A DNA stretch of 64,000 nt from Actinacidiphila paucisporea (GCF_900142575.1 NZ_FRBI01000011.1:91351-155350), one strand, 5' to 3'; counted from the stretch's first letter, positions 30,101-38,310 are shown. A program made the numbers and translations. Notes: generated from the letters alone by a model not told the origin.

Positions 30101-31301
30101 CCTGTACGCGTACAGCGCCGACAGCGGCGCCTGGACGAAGCTCGCCTCCGCCGCCGACACCCGCGAGGCGCCGGCACACGGCATCATCAACGGCAAGTTC
30201 TACGCATCCGGCGGCTGGGGCGCCAGCGGCAGCCCCGACGCCAAGCTGGAGATCTACGACATCGCCTCCAACACCTGGAGCACCGGGGCCAGTTCGCCCA
30301 AGCCCTACGCCGGCGCCGGTACCGCGGTGCTGGACGGCAAGCTCTACTCCGTCGGCGGCTGCACCGCCGACGCCTGCGGCACCACCGACGTGACGGCGTA
30401 CGACCCGGCCACCAACACCTGGTCCAGCGCCGCCGCCTACCCCGAGGACGTCGCCTGGGAGTCCTGCGGCGCCGTCAGCGGCAAGCTCTACTGCGCCGGC
30501 GGCACCATCGACGCGGGCACCCTCACGCACGGCTACGTCTACGACCCGGCGTCCGACGCCTGGTCGCCGATCGCCGACCAGCCGACCGACGCGTGGGGCG
30601 CCGCCTACACCTCCGCCAACGGCCTGCTGCTCGTCAGGGGCGGCGCCGTCAACGGCGGCGCCGCGCTCACCAACCAGACCTGGGCCTACCAGCCCGACGA
30701 CAACACCTGGACCGCCCTGCCCAACTCCACCGCCTCCCTCTACCGCGGCGGCGGCGCCACCGGCTTCTACGCCGTCGGCGGCCTCGCCGGCCAGGTCCCC
30801 GCGAAGACCGCGGAAGTCCTGCCGGGCTACGACCAGACCGACACCGAAGACGTCAGCTGGCTGAGCGAGAGCACCGACACGGTCACCCTGCAGCCAGGTG
30901 CCAGCACGACCGTCACGGTCACGCTGGACGCGTCCGCGCCGGACATCAGCCAGCCCGGCACCTACACCGCGGCCCTCGGCCTCGGCTCCGACACGCCCTA
31001 CCCGCTCACCCCGGTGGGCGTCTCCCTCACCGTCAACCCCCCGGCCACCTGGGGCAAGATCACCGGAACGATCTCCGCGGCCGGTGCGCCGCTCAGCGGC
31101 GCGACGGTACAGATCAACACGTGGGCGACCCACTACACCCTCAAGACCGCCAAGGACGGTACGTACGCGCTCTGGCTCGACGTCCGCAACAACCCCTTGC
31201 AGCTGATCGTCGCGAAGGACGGCTACCAGCCGACGACGAAGACCATCCGCATCGTCAAGGGGGCGACGACAACTGCCGACTTCACCCTCCTGAAGGACTA
31301 G
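27156..31301 (+). CDS. Secreted sedolisin-type serine-carboxyl peptidase with Kelch repeats
   Basis: A 1381-residue exported protein. A signal peptide (1-39) precedes an S53-like catalytic domain (about 45-420). The Glu-Asp-Ser triad is visible as Glu161/Asp165 in SGEISLDLD and Ser345 in YGGTSASSP, with the oxyanion Asp in STGDDGYG. After it come carboxypeptidase-regulatory-like beta domains (about 430-600), a jelly-roll/MAM-like segment and another beta domain. A Kelch-type propeller follows (about 960-1220; repeated LYSVGG, YDPATNTW), and a C-terminal regulatory-like domain ends the protein. The usual sedolisin prodomain is absent or very short. TTG 27156 with AGGGAGA is chosen because the signal peptide begins there; a GTG at 27099 is the alternative. 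Confidence 0.85.
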   Translation: MRIPVPRHSRRTAGVVASLASAALAVVGLQLPAAAPASATPSHRPDVVRQCADAKPGQFSCFALRRTDIPAKAGLQPAATTPDGFGATDLQSAYALPADGGAGQTVAIVDAYDDPTAEADLAVYRQQYGLPACTTANGCFSKVSQRGGSDLPDPDPDWSGEISLDLDMVSAAAPNAHILLVEADSSYFDDLGASVDQAVALGAKYVSNSYGTGYDTTPGSGEDPSEATSMDPYYNHPGVAVVASTGDDGYGVSYPAVSPYVTAVGGTALTRDSSARGWRESVWNNAYGGPGSGCSLYEPKPAFQTDTVCGMRGEADVAAVADPATGVAVYQTYGNDGWAVYGGTSASSPLIAGVYASAGTPGSGTYPNAYPYAKPGSLNDVTAGDNGSCNPGALCTAGPGWDGPTGLGTPNGTAAFASGPHGVFSGTVTDHATGAPIAGAVVKAGDHSATTAADGTYKLDVPPGSYDLTAAAYGYATASATAVDLADGATVTESFALDAVPTRTVSGRVNDGSGHGWPLYAAITADGVPGGPAFTDPATGAYTLTLPQNTTYTLHIAANYPGYQTVSKTVQVAAADQTLNVAVPVDSSSTKAPGYAVHLDGATEPFTSTTAPPTGWSVVNAAGTSGGWTFDDPGGRGNRTGGSGGFAIIDSDDIGQSLDQDTSLLSPSYDLSADTAPILGFDTDYKEFSNSTADVDVSSDGGTTWSTVWKKTTTSVAGPAHVEIPLGDYAGKSDVRLRFHYTGTWAYWWQLDNVFVGKRTYAPVPGGLVVGTVTDANTKAGVNGATVTSTDQPADHTTTSATPDDPNLGDGFYWTFSHLTGKHPISAAASHYATASGIANIPADGTVERDLTLKAGRLKVTPASIAKTVGWGKSASQNLTVKNTGTAPATLTLGETPGGVVVAKAGAPLNLVKGHYSPLSLAAHGAKAGATSKAATPAEAAAGDAWQPVPDLPVSTGDNAVASYQGTVYSAFGYTGAADTSDLYAYSADSGAWTKLASAADTREAPAHGIINGKFYASGGWGASGSPDAKLEIYDIASNTWSTGASSPKPYAGAGTAVLDGKLYSVGGCTADACGTTDVTAYDPATNTWSSAAAYPEDVAWESCGAVSGKLYCAGGTIDAGTLTHGYVYDPASDAWSPIADQPTDAWGAAYTSANGLLLVRGGAVNGGAALTNQTWAYQPDDNTWTALPNSTASLYRGGGATGFYAVGGLAGQVPAKTAEVLPGYDQTDTEDVSWLSESTDTVTLQPGASTTVTVTLDASAPDISQPGTYTAALGLGSDTPYPLTPVGVSLTVNPPATWGKITGTISAAGAPLSGATVQINTWATHYTLKTAKDGTYALWLDVRNNPLQLIVAKDGYQPTTKTIRIVKGATTTADFTLLKD

Positions 31302-31319
31302 CCCGAAGGTCCGGCACGC

Positions 31320-31356
31320 CCCGGCCGGGCAGGCGCTTCCCGCCTGCCCGGCCGGG
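31320..31356. terminator. Perfect 16-bp hairpin between convergent genes
   Basis: Left arm CCCGGCCGGGCAGGCG pairs fully with 31341-31356 around a CTTCC loop. It lies between the peptidase and the convergent GntR gene and should terminate both transcripts. Confidence 0.85.
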
Positions 31357-31430
31357 CCCGTCCCGCGACCTCTCCCCGTTCCGCAACGGGGCTGCCCCAT
31401 ACCGGCGCGCAAGCGCCACGCAGCCGGGGC

Positions 31431-32150
31431 TCAGCCCCGCAGGAGGCGCGCGAGGGTCGCGGACAGCTCGGCGTCGAGGATGCGTGCCGCCTCCTCCACC
31501 TCGCCGGAGGCGATCGCCGCGACCAGGGCGGCGTGCGCCGCGTGCCCCGTCGCGGGGTCGGCGGCGCGCAGGCCGAGCGGGTCGGCGAGGCCGGCCAGGG
31601 CCTCCCGCAGCGCCGGCGCGAACTCGGCGAAGAGGTCGGTGAGGACGGGATTACCGGCCGCGGCCACGACGGCCGCGTGCAGAGCGATGTCCGCGTCGAC
31701 AAGGGCGGCATCGACGGGGGCGGCATCGACGAGAGCCGCGTCGTCCGAGTCCGCGGCGAGGCGCCGCGCGGAAAGCGCCGCGACCATCGCCTCGACGTCC
31801 GCCCCGGTGCGCCGCTCCGCGGCGAGCCGTGCCGCCTGCACCTCGAGCACGGCCCGCACCTCGTGGACCTCCGCGACAGCGGCCCGCCGCAACCGCGTCC
31901 CGAGATCGTCGTGCGGCTCGGTCGAGACGACGAAGACCCCGGCGCCCTGCCGGGACCTGACCAGGCCGGCCTCGGCGAGCGCCCGTACCGCCTCGCGTAC
32001 CGTCGACCGCCCGACGCCGAGCGACGCGGCGAGCGCGGTCTCGCCGGGCAGCTTCGTACCCACCGGCCACTGCCCGCCGAGGATCTGCCCGCGCAGGTGC
32101 TCCGTGGCCTGTTCGACCAGCGGGCTCGGCCGCGGGGATCCGGGCGGCAT
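31431..32150 (-). CDS. GntR/FadR family transcriptional regulator
   Basis: A 239-residue regulator. The N-terminal winged helix is canonical (LRGQILGGQWPVGTKLPGETALAASLGVGRSTVREAVRALAEAGLV, about 18-63). The C-terminal helical FCD domain (about 85-235) has the His/Asp pattern (EVHEVRAVLEVQAARLAAERR, DIALHAAVVAAAGNP, HAAHAALVAAI) that binds a metal and a carboxylate ligand. ATG 32150 has AGAGGTGAG upstream. No catabolic gene is adjacent, so the target is unknown. Confidence 0.87.
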   Translation of the reverse strand: MPPGSPRPSPLVEQATEHLRGQILGGQWPVGTKLPGETALAASLGVGRSTVREAVRALAEAGLVRSRQGAGVFVVSTEPHDDLGTRLRRAAVAEVHEVRAVLEVQAARLAAERRTGADVEAMVAALSARRLAADSDDAALVDAAPVDAALVDADIALHAAVVAAAGNPVLTDLFAEFAPALREALAGLADPLGLRAADPATGHAAHAALVAAIASGEVEEAARILDAELSATLARLLRG

Positions 32151-32285
32151 GGCCGTCTCACCTCTCAGGTCGCCTGACCACATTTCGTGACAAAGCGTAC
32201 CGGCCGTGACGCGGCGGGGCCTCTTCCCGGATGCGGTGGCGGGGCCGGGAAGGACCGGCACCCCGCCGCCGTCGACCGCGGGCGG

Positions 32286-33098
32286 TCAGGGCCGGTAGAC
32301 CTTCCCCGGTTCCGGCGCCGCGGGCGCGAGCAGTTCGGGCACCGTCACGAAGGTGTAGCCCTGCGCCCGCAGCGCGTCGATGATGCCGGGGACGGCGGGC
32401 ACCGTCCCCGCGTACAGGTCGTGCAGCAGGATGATGCCGTCCCGGCTCGCGTCCTTGAGTATCCGCCGGTGTATCAGCGCCGAGTCGGTGGTGGCGTAGT
32501 CGCTCGCGGTGTCGTTCCACAGCACCTGTGCGAGCCCCAGCTCCTTGCAGACCTTGGAGACCTTCGCGTCGGTACGCCCCTGCGGCGGCCGCATCAGGGT
32601 GGGCCGCTTGCCCGTCAGCCTCTCCACCTCGACGTCCAGGTGGTCGAGTTCGGCGCGTATCTGCGCCGGCCTGAGGTCGGTCAGCCGGGGGTGGGTCCAG
32701 GAGTGGTTGCCCAGCACGTTGCCGTTCTGCGCCATCTGCTTGACCAGGTCAGGGTATTTGTCGACATGGTTGTGGCCGAGGAGGAAGAAGGTCACCCGTA
32801 CCTTCTTCTCTGCCAGCACCTTGAGCAGCGCGGGGGTGTGCTCGCTCGGCCCGGCGTCGAAGGTCAGGGCTATGCACTTGGCCTTACGGCAGTCCACCGC
32901 CCCGGCCGGCAGCGCCCCCTGGGTCCCCGTTCCCGCCTTGCCGTCGGTGTGCGCGGCCGCCTTGTACGCGGCCTCGCGGGCGCTCTTCGGCGACTGCGCG
33001 TCGTAGTGGGCGCAGCCGGTCAGCGACAGGGCCAGCGACGCCGCCGCGAGCGCGGCGGTCAGACCGGTCCGCCGGACCGTACGGGACGTTTTCGGCAT
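32286..33098 (-). CDS. Polysaccharide deacetylase lipoprotein (NodB domain)
   Basis: A 270-residue exported protein with a lipobox (LSLTGC, Cys near 29) and a carbohydrate esterase family 4 domain. Motif 1 is ALTFDAGP (catalytic-base Asp followed by the metal Asp position, here DAG in place of DDG). Motif 2 is NHSWTHP (metal His residues), and motif 3 RPPQGRTD. LLHD is near the end. It should remove acetyl groups from peptidoglycan or another glycan outside the membrane. Replacement of the second Asp of motif 1 by Ala occurs in some family members and may change metal use. A long palindrome lies 75 bases upstream. Confidence 0.88.
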   Translation of the reverse strand: MPKTSRTVRRTGLTAALAAASLALSLTGCAHYDAQSPKSAREAAYKAAAHTDGKAGTGTQGALPAGAVDCRKAKCIALTFDAGPSEHTPALLKVLAEKKVRVTFFLLGHNHVDKYPDLVKQMAQNGNVLGNHSWTHPRLTDLRPAQIRAELDHLDVEVERLTGKRPTLMRPPQGRTDAKVSKVCKELGLAQVLWNDTASDYATTDSALIHRRILKDASRDGIILLHDLYAGTVPAVPGIIDALRAQGYTFVTVPELLAPAAPEPGKVYRP

Positions 33099-33172
33099 GG
33101 CGGATCCTCCGGAAGTCGGGTGCTCGGCTGTGCGATCGCTGTGCGCCGGGCGGCGCGGCTGGTCACACTACA

Positions 33173-33203
33173 CACCCGCTATACATAGGGCGTATAGCGG
33201 GTG
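33173..33203. promoter_or_regulatory. 12-base inverted repeat between exonuclease and deacetylase genes
   Basis: Left arm CACCCGCTATAC and its exact complement at 33192-33203 flank a 7-base centre (ATAGGGC). A second, overlapping pairing (GCTGGTCAC with GTGACCAGC) is also possible. The site follows the exonuclease stop and precedes the deacetylase start, so it may be a terminator or an operator. The AT-rich tip is unusual for a terminator here. Confidence 0.6.
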
Positions 33204-33249
33204 ACCAGCGCCTGGGTCCGAGGCTCCGGCGCTCCGAGGTCTGCCGCGG

Positions 33250-34188
33250 CTAGCCGCGAGCGGCGAGTGTCCCCACCAGGCGGGAGAGGGAGCCGCCCAG
33301 GCCCCAGCGGGTGGCGAGCGCGTCCAGCGCGGCGGGCGACGCCGGGGTGCGGGGGAGGGCCGGGGCGAAGGCCGGGAGCGGGACGTCCTTCGCGACGGCG
33401 ACGACCGCGGGGGCGACGTCGAGATAGTCCGCGGCCGCGATGATGTTGCGCCGCCGCGCGGGCGTCAGGCGCGAGAACGGGTCGACGGCCGCCGCCCGCA
33501 CCCCGGCGAGGTCGCCGTACTCCGACACCAGCTGCGCCGCGGTCTTCTCGCCGATCCCCTTCACGCCGGGCAGGCCGTCGCTCGGGTCCCCGCGCAGAGC
33601 GGCGAAGTCGGCATACTGCCCCGCCCTTACGCCATAGCGCTCCACGATCGCCGCCTCGTCGATCACGTCGCAGTCCCCGACGCCCTTGCGCGGATACAGC
33701 ACGCGCACCCCCCGTGCGTCGTCCACCAGCTGGAAGAGGTCGCGGTCCCCGGTGACGATCGCGACGGGTCCCGCGGCGGCGGTCGCCAGGGTGCCGATGA
33801 CGTCGTCCGCCTCGTAACCGGCCACGCCGACACGGGCGACGCCGAGCGCGTCGAGCACCGCCTCGATGACCGGCACCTGCGGCGAGAGCGTGTCGGGCAC
33901 CTCCTCGACGTCCCCGCCGTCCTCCACCTCCTCGGCGACGCGATGCGCTTTGTACGACGGGATCAGGTCGACCCGCCACTGCGGGCGCCAGTCCGCGTCC
34001 ATGCAGGCCACCAGGTCGGTGGGGGAGTGGTCGGCGACCAGCCGGGCGATGAAGTCCAGCAGCCCGCGCACCGCGTTGACCGGGGTGCCGTCGGGCGCCT
34101 TCACCGATTCGGGCACGCCGAAATACGCGCGGAAGTACAGGCTCGCCGTGTCGAGCAGCAGCAGCTTGCCGGTTTTCTGGTCGGTCAC
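33250..34188 (-). CDS. 5'-3' exonuclease (PolA N-terminal-like, FEN-type)
   Basis: A 312-residue stand-alone nuclease of the T5 exonuclease/PolI N-terminal family. It has LLLDTASLYFRAYFG at the start, the metal-site acidic cluster GYEADDVIG and TGDRDLFQLV, and the helix-hairpin-helix GDPSDGLPGVKGIGEKTAAQL for binding duplex ends. It should process flaps or RNA primers. The GTG at 34188 gives the family's normal N-terminus; the frame runs further upstream only through antisense of the next gene. It is divergent from the metal-receptor-like gene. Confidence 0.92.
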   Translation of the reverse strand: MTDQKTGKLLLLDTASLYFRAYFGVPESVKAPDGTPVNAVRGLLDFIARLVADHSPTDLVACMDADWRPQWRVDLIPSYKAHRVAEEVEDGGDVEEVPDTLSPQVPVIEAVLDALGVARVGVAGYEADDVIGTLATAAAGPVAIVTGDRDLFQLVDDARGVRVLYPRKGVGDCDVIDEAAIVERYGVRAGQYADFAALRGDPSDGLPGVKGIGEKTAAQLVSEYGDLAGVRAAAVDPFSRLTPARRRNIIAAADYLDVAPAVVAVAKDVPLPAFAPALPRTPASPAALDALATRWGLGGSLSRLVGTLAARG

Positions 34189-34236
34189 CGCGCCAGCATC
34201 GCACGCACCACCGACAGCGGCCCGTACGGTGGGCCG

Positions 34237-34995
34237 ATGGCTCACCTGAACCGGGGGCGCGGCCGCGCCGTACGCCGCGTCGTGTCGCTCGTGCCGTCCC
34301 TCACCGAGGCCGTCGCCGCGACCGCGCCCGAGCTGCTGGTCGGCGCCACCGACTGGTGCACCCACCCGGCGGACCTGCCGGTGGCCAGGATCGGCGGCAC
34401 CAAGAACCCCGACGTGGCGGCGGTCGCCGCGCTCGCGCCCGACCTCGTGCTCGCCAACGAGGAGGAGAACCGCCCCGCCGACCTGGACGCGCTGCGCGCG
34501 GCCGGCCTGACCGTCCTGGTCACCGAAGTGCGCTCGCTGCCCCAGGCCTTCACCGAACTCGACCGGATGCTCACCGGGGCCTGCGGCCTCCCCCGCCCCG
34601 ACTGGCTCGACGCGGCCGAGGCCGCCTGGCGGGGCATCGCCCCGGGGCCGCGCCCGCCGCGCGCGGTCGTCCCGATCTGGCGCCGCCCCTGGATGGTCCT
34701 GGGCCGCGACACCTTCGCGGGCGACCTCCTCGCCCGCCTCGGCGTGGCCAACGCCTACGCGGCCCACACCGAGCGCTACCCGCGCGTGCCCCTCCCCGAC
34801 CTGCTGGCCGCACGCCCCGACCTGGTCGTACTCCCCGACGAGCCCTACCGCTTCACGGCCGGCGACGGCCCCGAGTCCTTCCCCGGCCTCCCCGCGGCAC
34901 TGGTGAGCGGCCGCCACCTGACCTGGTACGGCCCGTCACTGGCCACGGCGCCGGCCGTCCTGGGCGGCGCGCTGGCGGCGGCGACCGCCGGCTGA
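34237..34995 (+). CDS. Helical-backbone metal receptor-like protein (BtuF/FecB fold) without signal peptide
   Basis: A 252-residue protein with the class III periplasmic-binding fold used for cobalamin and ferric siderophores (RRVVSLVPSLTEAVAA at the start, IGGTKNPDVAAVAALAPDLVLANEEEN, LLARLGVANAYAAHTERYP). No signal peptide or lipobox is seen; ATG 34237 is followed at once by the mature fold, so it should be cytoplasmic. No ABC permease or ATPase is adjacent. It overlaps the convergent TDT gene by 151 bases. Cytoplasmic versions of this fold are known, but their role is unclear. Confidence 0.8.
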   Translation: MAHLNRGRGRAVRRVVSLVPSLTEAVAATAPELLVGATDWCTHPADLPVARIGGTKNPDVAAVAALAPDLVLANEEENRPADLDALRAAGLTVLVTEVRSLPQAFTELDRMLTGACGLPRPDWLDAAEAAWRGIAPGPRPPRAVVPIWRRPWMVLGRDTFAGDLLARLGVANAYAAHTERYPRVPLPDLLAARPDLVVLPDEPYRFTAGDGPESFPGLPAALVSGRHLTWYGPSLATAPAVLGGALAAATAG

Positions 34996-36098
34996 GCGGC
35001 GGGCGCCGGAAGCCCGCCGGCCAGCAGGCCGCGCACGGTGCCCGTGGCGGCGGTGGCCCAGGCGGTGACCAGCACCGCGTAGAGGGCCGCCGCCAGCCAG
35101 GCCGCGGCGTGCAGCCCGGTGTGCCTGGCCAGTGCCGTGGCGCCGGTCGCGCACGTGCCGACCGGGAAGGTGAAGGCCCACCAGGTCATCGAGAACCGCA
35201 GGCCCCTGCGGGCCGCCCGCGCCACCATCGCCGACGCCAGCGCCAGCCACAGCAGCGCGAAGCCCATGACGGGGACGCCGTAGAGGACGGCGAAGGCGCC
35301 CAGCGCGGAGGCGTACGGCGGCGCGACGGCGTACGGAGCGTTGTCGGCGAGGGCGCCGGCCGCCGTCGTGGACTGGCCCAGCGGCCCGAGCACCAGGAAG
35401 AGCGCCGGGGTCAGCGCGACCGGCAGCGGCCCGTACCGCAGCAGCCGTCCCCACACCAGCGGCAGCAGCATCAGCGTGGCCAGCAGGCTCAGGCCGAACA
35501 TCGCGTAGCAGCCGAGCAGCAGCGCCTCACGCGCCTGCCGGGCGCCGGGCGGCAGGCGCGGCACCAGGGCGGGGCCGAGCGCGGCGGCGACCATCGGCGC
35601 CACCACCGGCAGCAGCCATACGGGCGAGGCGCCCGCCGCGCCGATCCGGTGCCGCGTCACCATCAGATACGGCACCACCGCCGCCACCAGCAGCGCGCTC
35701 GCCGCGCCCACTGTCCACAGCGCCGCGTCCACGGCCACCGCGGCGTGCCCGCCGATCACCGGCGACCCCAGCGCCGGCGCGCCCGCGCCGACCGAGAGCA
35801 GTGCCATCGGCAGGCAGCCGTAGAAGGGCGCGACCGCCGGGTCGAGCAGCTGCCGCCGCGCCTCGTCCGCGTGCCGGGCCCAGTGCACCCCGCGCGCGGC
35901 GAGCACCAGGACCAGCAGGGCCGCGGCCAGCACCCACACCCCCGTACACCCGTCCCGCACCCAGCCGGGACGCCCGGGCAGTGCGGCCCCCGCGTTCCCG
36001 ACGATCGCGGTGCCCATGACGGCGGCGTACCAGTTCGGTCCGACGTGCCGGAATCCCTCGGCGCGCACGCCCACCCGGGCGGGGACAGCAGTGACCAT
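34845..36098 (-). CDS. TDT family transporter (TehA/Mae1-like exporter)
   Basis: A 417-residue membrane protein with about ten spans of the tellurite-resistance/dicarboxylate transporter family. It has FRHVGPNWYAAVMGTAIVGNAG at the start, WWAFTFPVGTCATGATAL in the second half and a polar C-terminal tail. Family members export sulfite, malate or anions. The last 50 residues are read antisense to the metal-receptor gene (overlap 34845-34995). It is divergent from a LysR gene with a short shared promoter region (70 bases), so the LysR protein is likely its regulator. Confidence 0.85.
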   Translation of the reverse strand: MVTAVPARVGVRAEGFRHVGPNWYAAVMGTAIVGNAGAALPGRPGWVRDGCTGVWVLAAALLVLVLAARGVHWARHADEARRQLLDPAVAPFYGCLPMALLSVGAGAPALGSPVIGGHAAVAVDAALWTVGAASALLVAAVVPYLMVTRHRIGAAGASPVWLLPVVAPMVAAALGPALVPRLPPGARQAREALLLGCYAMFGLSLLATLMLLPLVWGRLLRYGPLPVALTPALFLVLGPLGQSTTAAGALADNAPYAVAPPYASALGAFAVLYGVPVMGFALLWLALASAMVARAARRGLRFSMTWWAFTFPVGTCATGATALARHTGLHAAAWLAAALYAVLVTAWATAATGTVRGLLAGGLPAPAAQPAVAAASAPPRTAGAVASDGPYQVRWRPLTSAAGRPGKDSGPSPAVKR

Positions 36099-36149
36099 GC
36101 CTCCACGGTCACCCGGCGCCCGTCGCACCGGTAGCACCCGCGGGGCTAT

Positions 36150-36163
36150 CAGCTCATAAGCTG
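36150..36163. promoter_or_regulatory. LysR-type inverted repeat in the divergent promoter
   Basis: CAGCT-CATA-AGCTG lies just before the LysR start, overlapping a second inverted pair ATAAG/CTTAT (36156-36170) that runs into the ATG. The position between divergent LysR and transporter genes fits autoregulation and target control. Confidence 0.5.
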
Positions 36164-36168
36164 GCCTT

Positions 36169-37167
36169 ATGACCACCCCCGACCCTGCCGACCCCGCGGA
36201 AGGCACCGGCCCGGCCGCCTCGTCGGCTGCGACCGGCCCTCGCGGCGGCGGCGCGTCCGTGGCGCGGCGGGTGCCCGATCTCGCGGGTATGGAGCTGCTG
36301 GTCGCGGTCGCGCGGCTGGGCAGCCTGGGACGGGCCGCGCGGGAGCTGGGGATCAGCCAGCCGGCGGCCAGCGGGCGGATGCGGGGCCTTGAGCGGCAGC
36401 TGGGGGTGGCGCTGGTGCGGCGGTCGACGGGCGGGTCGGCACTGACCGAGTCGGGAGCGCTCGTCACCGAATGGGCGCGGCGGGTCCTGGAGGCCGCGGA
36501 GGACTTCGACGCGGGGGCGCGGGCGCTGCGCGGGCAGCGGGACTCGCGGCTGCGGGTCGCGGCCAGCCTGACCGTCGCCGAATACCTGCTGCCCGGGTGG
36601 CTGACCGCGCTGCACGGGCGGCATCCCGGCACCGCCGTCTCGCTGGCCGCGGGCAACTCCGTGGTCGTCGCCCGGCAGGTCACCGCCGGCGAGGCGGACC
36701 TCGGCTTCGTGGAGGGCCTCGACGTGCCCGCCGCCCTGGACGCCGCCGTGATCGGCCACGACCGGCTGCTGGTCGTTGTCGCCCCGGGCCACCCGTGGGC
36801 GGCCCGCCGCCGACCGCTGCCCGCCGCCGAGCTGGCCGCCACCCCGCTGCTGCTGCGCGAGGAGGGCTCGGGCACCCGCCAGGTGCTCGACGCGGCGCTC
36901 GCCCCGCACGGCGGCCCGGCCGTACCGCTGCTCGAACTCGCCTCCACCACCGCCGTGAAGAGCGCGGCCGTCGGCGGCGCCGGGCCCGCCGTGCTGAGCG
37001 AGCTGGCCGTGGCCGACGAGCTGTCCGCCCACCGGCTGGCCGTCGTGCCCGTCGCCGGACTCGACCTGAGCAGGGCGCTGCGCGCGGTGTGGCCCGCCGG
37101 GCACCGGCCCGCGGGCCCGGCCCGCGACCTGCTCACGCTGACCCGCCGTCCGGCGCCCCGCAGATAG
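36169..37167 (+). CDS. LysR family transcriptional regulator
   Basis: A 332-residue regulator. After a 35-residue low-complexity N-terminus comes the winged helix (LLVAVARLGSLGRAARELGISQPAASGRMRGLERQLG, about 43-79). The two-lobe substrate-binding domain (LRVAASLTVAEYLLPGWL onward) resembles CysB/YeiE-type co-inducer domains. It is divergent from the TDT exporter. Such LysR-TDT pairs often respond to the exported anion, for example sulfite, but the ligand is not visible. Confidence 0.88.
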   Translation: MTTPDPADPAEGTGPAASSAATGPRGGGASVARRVPDLAGMELLVAVARLGSLGRAARELGISQPAASGRMRGLERQLGVALVRRSTGGSALTESGALVTEWARRVLEAAEDFDAGARALRGQRDSRLRVAASLTVAEYLLPGWLTALHGRHPGTAVSLAAGNSVVVARQVTAGEADLGFVEGLDVPAALDAAVIGHDRLLVVVAPGHPWAARRRPLPAAELAATPLLLREEGSGTRQVLDAALAPHGGPAVPLLELASTTAVKSAAVGGAGPAVLSELAVADELSAHRLAVVPVAGLDLSRALRAVWPAGHRPAGPARDLLTLTRRPAPRR

Positions 37168-37224
37168 CCCGCGCACAGCGGGAGGGGCCGCCCACTTACG
37201 GATTTCTCATGCGGGGGCCATAGG

Positions 37225-38241
37225 GTGACCGCCGTGACGACGACGACCCCGCCCGGCTGGTATCCAGAACCCGGGCACACAGGCAACGGCCCGGCGATGG
37301 AACGCTGGTGGGACGGATCCGCGTGGACGGAGTACACCAGGACCGCACCGGTCCCGGCGGCCCCGCAGGCGTACCCGGGCTACCCCGGCTATCCGGCGGA
37401 CTCCGGATACCCGGGTTATCCGGGATATCCGAGTGAGGGTGCGGGCGGCACCGGCGGCAAGCGCACCGGGACGGTGGTGATCGCCCTGGTCGCCTCGCTG
37501 GTCCTGATAGCCGCGATCGTCGCCGGCGTGCTCGTCCTGGGCAAGGACGACAACAAGAACGACGCCAAGACGCCGACGCCCACCTCCACCGGCGGCAAGG
37601 TGCCAGGCCCCGCGCCGAAGCCGTCCGACGGCGGCGACAGCGGCGGCGCGACCGGGGGCAGCGGCGGCTCCGGCGACTCGCCGCGCGGTGACGGCAAGTC
37701 CGCCATCGACGCCTACGACGCGATCAGCCTGCCGGTGCTCGACGGCTGGACAGGCACCTCGGGTGACGTCGTCGCCCGCCTGTCGACCGGCAGTTACAAG
37801 TGCCCCGGCACCACCCCGGGCACCTGCTCGCTCGGCGGGGTCTCGGCGGAGCCGACGATCGCCGAGGAGATCACCGCCACCACGGCGGAGGCCGCGGCCA
37901 AGGAGGACATCTCCAAGAACGCCGCGAACGCGTACAGCAAGGACACCTACGGCACGACCACCTCGCACCAGCAGCTGAAGGCCGGTCCGGTGACCGTGGC
38001 GGGCCAGCAGGGCTACCTGGTGCGCTGGAAGGTCGTCACCGCGTCCGGGACCAAGGGCTACGTCGAGTCGCTGGTCTTCCCCTCGCCGACCACCAAGCAG
38101 CTGGTACTGGTCCGCTTCGGCTTCGACATCACCGACAAGGCGCCAGGCCTCGACGTGATCGACCAGATCACCCAGGGCATCAAGACCGACACCAGCCAGG
38201 GCAACGGCAGCACCGGGGGCGCCGGGGGCACCGGCGTCTGA
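37225..38241 (+). CDS. DUF2510 single-span membrane protein
   Basis: A 338-residue protein. It opens with a DUF2510 domain (PPGWYPEPGHTGNGPAMERWWDGSAWTEY, about 10-38) facing the cytoplasm, then a Tyr-Pro-Gly repeat tract (YPGYPGYP). One membrane span follows (VVIALVASLVLIAAIVAGVLVLG, about 84-106), then a Gly/Ser/Pro linker. The extracellular domain (about 158-325) has two cysteines (YKCPG, GTCSLG). The function of DUF2510 is unknown. Starts at GTG 37225 and 37234 are equally possible. The gene is not in an obvious operon. Confidence 0.82.
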   Translation: MTAVTTTTPPGWYPEPGHTGNGPAMERWWDGSAWTEYTRTAPVPAAPQAYPGYPGYPADSGYPGYPGYPSEGAGGTGGKRTGTVVIALVASLVLIAAIVAGVLVLGKDDNKNDAKTPTPTSTGGKVPGPAPKPSDGGDSGGATGGSGGSGDSPRGDGKSAIDAYDAISLPVLDGWTGTSGDVVARLSTGSYKCPGTTPGTCSLGGVSAEPTIAEEITATTAEAAAKEDISKNAANAYSKDTYGTTTSHQQLKAGPVTVAGQQGYLVRWKVVTASGTKGYVESLVFPSPTTKQLVLVRFGFDITDKAPGLDVIDQITQGIKTDTSQGNGSTGGAGGTGV

Positions 38242-38262
38242 GCCGCGCCGTCGCCGCCGGTC

Positions 38263-38310
38263 CGCGCCCGGGTCCGTCGCCGCCGGACCGTGGCGGCGTA
38301 CCCGGGCGCG
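38263..38310. terminator. Nested hairpin between convergent genes
   Basis: Outer arms CGCGCCCGGGT and its exact complement at 38300-38310 enclose an inner CGCCGCC/GGCGGCG stem. It lies between the DUF2510 gene and the convergent aldolase-like gene. Confidence 0.7.
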
